Shown: in pieces, positions 58,750 to 64,000 of the stretch
Layout of the letters: every line of letters begins with the position of its first letter
Numbering within the stretch: the stretch's first letter is position 1
NCBI GenBank assembly: GCA_003024785.1
Contig: PUQB01000324.1
Location: 211,307 to 275,306 of the forward strand
DNA: 64,000 bases
Source of the DNA: Selaginella tamariscina
Lineage: Eukaryota; Streptophyta; Lycopodiopsida; Selaginellales; Selaginellaceae
Direction of reading: 5' to 3'
The notes under the pieces: model-generated
What the model was told of the DNA's origin: nothing
What the model saw: only the letters and a program-made list of their open reading frames with translations
Database searches by the model: none
Program-made: the position numbers and the translations under genes

Positions 58750-61449
58750 CTTCCTTCTTCGCTCTTAAACCCTGTCTAACCCTCAGTTGGATAGAGATTA
58801 TTCTTTGAATATTCTATGTTGATTCTATACAGGTCACCGTATATTGAGATTATTCATGTGGAATATATAAAATTATTTAATAAATAAATTATCTATAAAT
58901 ATTATAAATTTATAGATGAATTATAAATTTTTAGTAAAGTATCATATTTTAAGAAAATGCTAATTTTTGCCTTAAAAAATAAATTATGATACTGATATTA
59001 TGTATATATTATTATTTCATATAAATATATGTTAATATATCCATATGTTACAAGATAACATTTAATATTATTGCATTTTTACATATATATATAAATTATT
59101 AAATTATATAGGTACGGCCTGACTTGTGTATTTGTGCATATAACTGTTTAAGTGATCTTGCCAATGCGCTTCTATGACTTTAATTATGTTGTTAGTCCAA
59201 GAAACTATATATATATATATATATATATAGTATAGTTACAAATAAACGATATGTGATTGTCTACACATACACTAAACAGCTACAGTATTTATAGATTATA
59301 TATGGTTTGTGCTAACATGAAAGTTTGAAATACGATAAATGTAGTGTAGTTTATCGATACATGGTCTTATATTATATAATATAACATGTGTACACAAACT
59401 ACGTTATGTAATATACAGTTTTTAATCGCTATATAGTTCAGAGTATATATATACACTGAACTATATATACTAGTTGAGTTGTATATAGCACATAACTATA
59501 AAGTTTGTAAACTGGTATTATACGTTTGTATATGTATGATATTACACTTTGAGTAGGTTTTGGATGCGAAAGGGTAGAGTTCTTTGTGCTCAATAGCATC
59601 TGCATGGAGAAAGCTGCGACTATACTCAAGGGCATAGTTACTGTATTAACAATTGATAGATGTATGCCTGGTTAATCTGGTTAGTTTCATAAAAAATATA
59701 ATTAATCTGATTAGTTGAATTTAACACACTTTATTACTATGCACTACTATGGTTAATTTATATGGGTTGTTCCTCACTATAAAATAGTTTAATTTTTTAA
59801 AATATTAACAAACTGCATTATTATATATTACTATATATATATCCTTTATATATGTTGTTATATTGTAGGAAAAGCAAACAACTCTATCTGGATCTATTTA
59901 CAAACGTTTTTCTCTGGACCTATCTCTCTCGCCCTCTCATGTACAAATATTTCTAAGATAACTATACATATTTATAGATGTTTATTGCAGAAATAAAATA
60001 GAAATTCTCTCTATGCACGAACGTCTCTCTTTGTTCTATCCTATGTACAAATGTCTTCTATCCTATGTATAAACATGAAAACCCTTCTATTTGCATCATA
60101 TACCACTTGAATCACAGTGTCATAACTCTTTGTCCTATTGTAGTAATGGACACCTACATATATACTAGAGATATATATGTGTGAAGTTCGTTTACCTGCC
60201 AATCTAGGCAACCTGTAAATCATATCCTTAAATTCAGCAGCAACTCTATCCACCTCCTGCGGAGTTTATAGAAAGTCTATAATGCCCGTGTGGTTGTGCA
60301 AGTCTCAATGAAGATATTTGAGGTTATATAATTCCTATACCAAACACTTTCAACATATTAGTAACTTTTAACCTTTGCGAGTCAAAACAAGATTATAACC
60401 ACGCGAACACACACAGTTACAACATGTCTATAAGTGGTGTCCTAGTCTCCAAGCGAGTTACAAGACCTTCATATATGGACTGACACGTATAAAAGATCTC
60501 AAGTTAATGATCATCCTTACATAACTTGAGCAAGAACTTATCAGACTCAAGTTCTATTACGATGGTCTACTTCTTCTGTATGCCTTGAATCTTCTTGTTC
60601 CACTAGTCTGGGCTTGGCATCACAAATGGGCTGGTGGGCAGGTAGGCACAACAACACAACATTTTTTTAGTAGATTCCACTACTAGCAACCCCCTTAAGC
60701 GTTGGGTACGCATTGATCCCATTATTGGATTACCCTGTCAATGTTTGTTCCATGTATATTATAAAGTGGACATTGCCCCTCATAGGTATACATAAATCAT
60801 ACACTTGTCAATCAAAATGTGGTAGGTTGATAACTTTCTCTTCTAGTCCAAAATCTCAAAAGAATGCTACACCATATGATTTCGTCATGTAGTTCTTCAC
60901 CACTTTGAAAACTCACTTGTTTTTGCATCAAAAGCAGTCCCTACTTAGAAACCCACCCTCATGAACTCCCCTATGTGTTCCCATCTCATTATAAAAGAGT
61001 CGTGGAACTCACCCAACTTCTAGATTTGTAAGTACTTAATATGCTTAGCCTCACAAAGCACCAAAGTTTCTTATTGAGACTAGTTCTTATTACAACCACA
61101 TTATACACCATCATGATGTTCTATTTCTTTGACCTCTTCCTCTAGTTGCACTAAATATGCAAATTTGGTGGTATCTAGAGGCTAACCACCATCCCACATC
61201 TACCCCACTTGAAATTATAAATTAAAAGCTTTAAAGATTGATTTTAAACTACATTTTTAAACATTTAAACATATAATATGCATCAAATACAAACACTAAC
61301 CATATTAGATTGACAACCATGACCACGCCTAACAGCCTCACGACCTCATCTTGCCATGGTTTGTGTAGAATATTAATAAACGCTACAAAGGAATTCTATA
61401 ATTAAACCGGCTATGGAAGTGTATAAATTTTACTTAATACTAAATGGTG
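58750..61449. other. AT-rich region with two unrecognised minus-strand exon-like fragments
   Basis: Two short stretches look coding on the minus strand: about 60190-60255 (VDRVAAEFKDMIYRLPRLAG, followed by a GTAAAC donor) and about 59575-59640 (ALEYSRSFLHADAIEHKELY). They may be parts of one broken gene. I do not recognise them. 60560-61400 has higher GC than its surroundings but no frame of known family. Confidence 0.4.
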
Positions 61450-62200
61450 TCACATTTCCCTCCAAAAAATATATATAAAAAAATTGAGACGCTGGCAGAG
61501 AGACGATGTAGCCCAAGAACTCCATAGTATCCCTATCGAAAAAACACTTCTCCAACTTCGTTTGTCATGTGCCTTGGAGAAAATTAAGATGTCATCGAGG
61601 TAGATCACCACAAATTGATTCAAGAAGTCGCGAAAGATGTTGTTCACCATGTGTTGGAACATAGCTAGGGCGTTTGTAAGTCTGAAAGGCATCACCGTGT
61701 ACTTTAAGTATTTATACCTTGTATGAAAGGCAGTCTTCCACTCATCGCCTGGATGAATCCGTACAAGATTGTAGGCCCCTTGTAAGTCGATTTTCGTGAA
61801 CACTTTTTCTCTTTGTAACCGATCGAGAAGTTCCGGGATTAATGAAAACGGGTATCAATTCCATGGTGACTTGATTCAAACTCATGTAGTCCAAAACCAA
61901 ATGCAAACTCCTATCTTTCTTCTTAATAAAGAAGATAGGTGCTCCTGTAGGGACTTTGAATGACAAATGAATTTGTCCTCAATGTACTAGTGAAGAACTT
62001 TCAATTTTGCAAGTGACAGTGCATAAATCGATCCGAACGGTGGAATCTTCCCTTCCGCAAGATCGATAGGACAATTGTAAGACCTGTGAATAATAGGAAG
62101 AACTGTAGCTTTGTGCTTATCAAAAACGTCCTAAAAAGAGTGATACTTGGATGGTAGGGAAAAAGTATGAGAAGGAAAGAGATTGAAAACATAAGAGTCA
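61450..62200 (-). pseudogene. Second Ty3/gypsy reverse transcriptase remnant
   Basis: Minus strand. 61966-61742 gives GAPIFFIKKKDRSLHLVLDY, the RT fingers. 61803-61450 gives [40 protein letters not shown] and the active site [21 protein letters not shown] is the usual gypsy active site and differs from the FIDD of the first element, so this belongs to another lineage. The frame is broken between the two parts and after FSKAHD. Confidence 0.85.
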
Positions 62201-64000
62201 GATACAGGAGAGGTAAAAGAGAACGTAGGAGTTATGTCAGAGTTTTAACCCAAAAGGGCCAACACGTGGTTGCCAGGTGGCCATTCGGCGTCATCACCCT
62301 GTGTGAGCAACGCTAAGTTTCCCAGAACAACCCCAACGACCCCTAGGGTTAGACTCTAATGCCCAAGTGGACAGAAGACTTAGGGTTTAGCCTAAGTCTC
62401 CCTAGAATGTCTGCCCCCAGAACCCTTGAGGGATAACCCTAGTTGACTTAGGGTTTAGCCTAAGTCTCCCTAAAGTGTCTACCCCAAAACCCCTTGAGGG
62501 ATAACCCTAGTTGACTTAGGTCTTGCCCTAGAAGACCTAGACAGGCTCATGCCCTAACCCCATCAAGGAGACGTGTGTTCCACACATACCCCGTGACAGA
62601 GCTAAGGCATTGTCACTTACCCCTTGAAATCACCCTCATCCGGGAGTACAACCCCTTTAGGGCGACAAGGGGTACCCTGAACCACAACTAACCCTAAAGT
62701 GGCCAAGTTACACCCTAGACCTAGGGCTAGTACTTATGAGGACACGAGTGTGCGCCGTAGGCGACACGAGTTCTGCTAAGCAAACTCCCTAAGGCTAGGT
62801 TTGGGATAACCCTAAGCACATGACCTTGCGAGTGCCTTACGAAAGGGCTTCTGCTAATGCTTAGGTTGTTCAACCCCTGGATTCCAAGGAGAACACTCCC
62901 CTAGCCAAGTGTGCCAAAGCACAATAGTTACGAGACCTAACCTCCCTCAAGCGGATGCCCAAGGCTTAGCACCCTAGTGCAAGCACAAGCATGCCTGTTT
63001 GCTAGAGTATCCAACCCCTTAGCGACAAGCCCATGACATAACCCCAAAGGGCATGCCTCGGGCGTTGTACCATGTGACGTTTAGCCCAGTTCACATCCCC
63101 ATGTGACACTGCCTTCCAAGATGTGGGCTATCATGCCATAGCCCTTAGATTCAAGAGTTGCACCAAGTACCACAAACGTGGTTCCTATATGCCAACTCTA
63201 GAACCCCTCAATGAACCCTCAGGAACCAGGTAACGTGAACCTGTCAAACAAGATCCCACGCCCACAGTTGGACAAGGACACGGATGTGCCTTGCTTGGCC
63301 GTGAGTGCTACACCTAGCTTGACGGAGGAGAGGCTGAGACAAGCCTCAACCTCTGCCTCTGGAACGTGCATTCCAACAAACCTCCTAGGCATGGATTCGC
63401 CAACGTTAAGGTAAGCTACCCGAAGTGGACGTACCCTGGCATCTGGAAGTTAGGGCGCACAACAGAGGGTTGTACCTTAACGACACAAGCTAAGCTTGCA
63501 CCGGCAGAAGAGCAACGAACTCATTCTGAACCCAGAGCTCTCCTACGTATACTCTACCTTATTTATGTGACGGAGCCCCCCTCTTTTCCTATTTGTTTAG
63601 TGGGCTGGCACTGAATTTAGCCCTTAGACAAATTAGCAATATGAGCTATAACTCACCCTTACTCCTACCCTAAACCCTACCCAAGGGGGTTTTAGGTGTG
63701 GTTAGGCACCTAGGGGTGTTCCTAACCCTACTTAACACGCCGAACTCATCTGCAAAGACCAATCACCTATTCGGACGTCAAAATTGGGAGTGAGTTTTAG
63801 AAGGAATCTAGCTTCGCTTAGAGTTTCCTGCAAATACCTAATGACACCCGGCCGACCATCACCAGATACCCAAGTGCACTAAGCGGGCCTTTCCTACTAC
63901 ATCTAGGGTCCATCAACATAATACAGTAGGTAACAATATCAACGTCTAAAGTAAAGGGTCGAGTCATAGTAAAAAACTATGACAAGTTATTTGAAAAGCA
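62201..64000. other. GC-richer repetitive block, unassigned
   Basis: Base composition jumps from about two-thirds AT to near-even. It is rich in CCCTA, CCTAGG and CTAACCC words with many short internal duplications, and has no long frame of known family. It directly follows the second gypsy remnant on that element's 5' side, so it could be its untranslated leader, gag debris or LTR. It continues beyond the window. Confidence 0.45.
62377..62512. repeat. Two-copy 68-bp tandem repeat
   Basis: GACTTAGGGTTTAGCCTAAG starts at 62377 and again at 62445; both copies end GAGGGATAACCCTAGTT. A third, diverged start (GACTTAGG) follows at 62513. The period is exactly 68 bases. The unit carries TTAGGGTTTAG and AACCCTA, telomere-like words. 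Confidence 0.9.

Overview
The window looks like nuclear DNA of a land plant. The evidence is a set of plant-type genes: a trifunctional plant tRNA ligase, a CRWN/NMCP lamina protein, an MIKC*-type MADS-box factor, two PLS-class PPR genes, a PLAC8/cornifelin protein, Ty3/gypsy elements and TTTAGGG/AAACCCTA motifs. Introns are short (roughly 50-400 bp) and AT-rich, with many TG/TA/GA microsatellites. MIKC* and CRWN genes together with long arrays of short PPR motifs fit a seed-free plant (lycophyte or bryophyte), but that placement is inference.

Layout. 0.4-3 kb: complex I subunit NDUFB9/B22 and RNA polymerase III subunit RPC10, both on the minus strand. 3.8-8.6 kb: a decayed Ty3/gypsy element on the minus strand with short LTRs. 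9.2-13.2 kb: a DDX47/Rrp3-type DEAD-box helicase and a PLAC8 gene (minus). 13.3-17.9 kb: two adjacent PPR genes (plus). 19.1-20.8 kb: MIKC* MADS gene (minus). 21.6-28.6 kb: CRWN gene with about 18 exons (minus). 29.5-50.1 kb: a large tandem duplication (unit A 29478-40425, unit B about 40437-50068). Each unit holds an F-box-associated-like ORF, a spacer, and the 5' part of a plant tRNA ligase gene. Only unit B runs on (50.5-53.1 kb) into the kinase and phosphodiesterase exons, so B carries the full gene and A carries a ligase-domain-only copy. 53.1-56.4 kb: AT-rich DNA with a decayed tRNA-Ser-like sequence. 56.5-58.7 kb: TPR-SET protein gene (minus). 58.8-64 kb: AT-rich DNA, a gypsy RT remnant, and a GC-richer repetitive block.

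Two things stand out. First, the genes in units A and B are almost identical, introns included, but the spacer of B differs from that of A mainly by G-to-A and C-to-T changes. Unit A's spacer contains a roughly 2-kb inverted repeat that could be transcribed as a hairpin, which suggests (does not prove) small-RNA-directed methylation followed by deamination. Second, nearly every conserved gene has one to several 1-2-nt indels that break the frame while splice sites and downstream coding stay intact. In the duplicated tRNA ligase the breaks are complementary between copies, so uncorrected assembly indels are a likely cause. I therefore describe these genes as probably functional but frame-broken in this sequence.

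The genes do not form a pathway. They are housekeeping or regulatory genes for respiration, Pol III transcription, rRNA processing, nuclear architecture, tRNA splicing and organelle RNA processing, typical of an ordinary gene-bearing chromosome arm interrupted by transposon debris.
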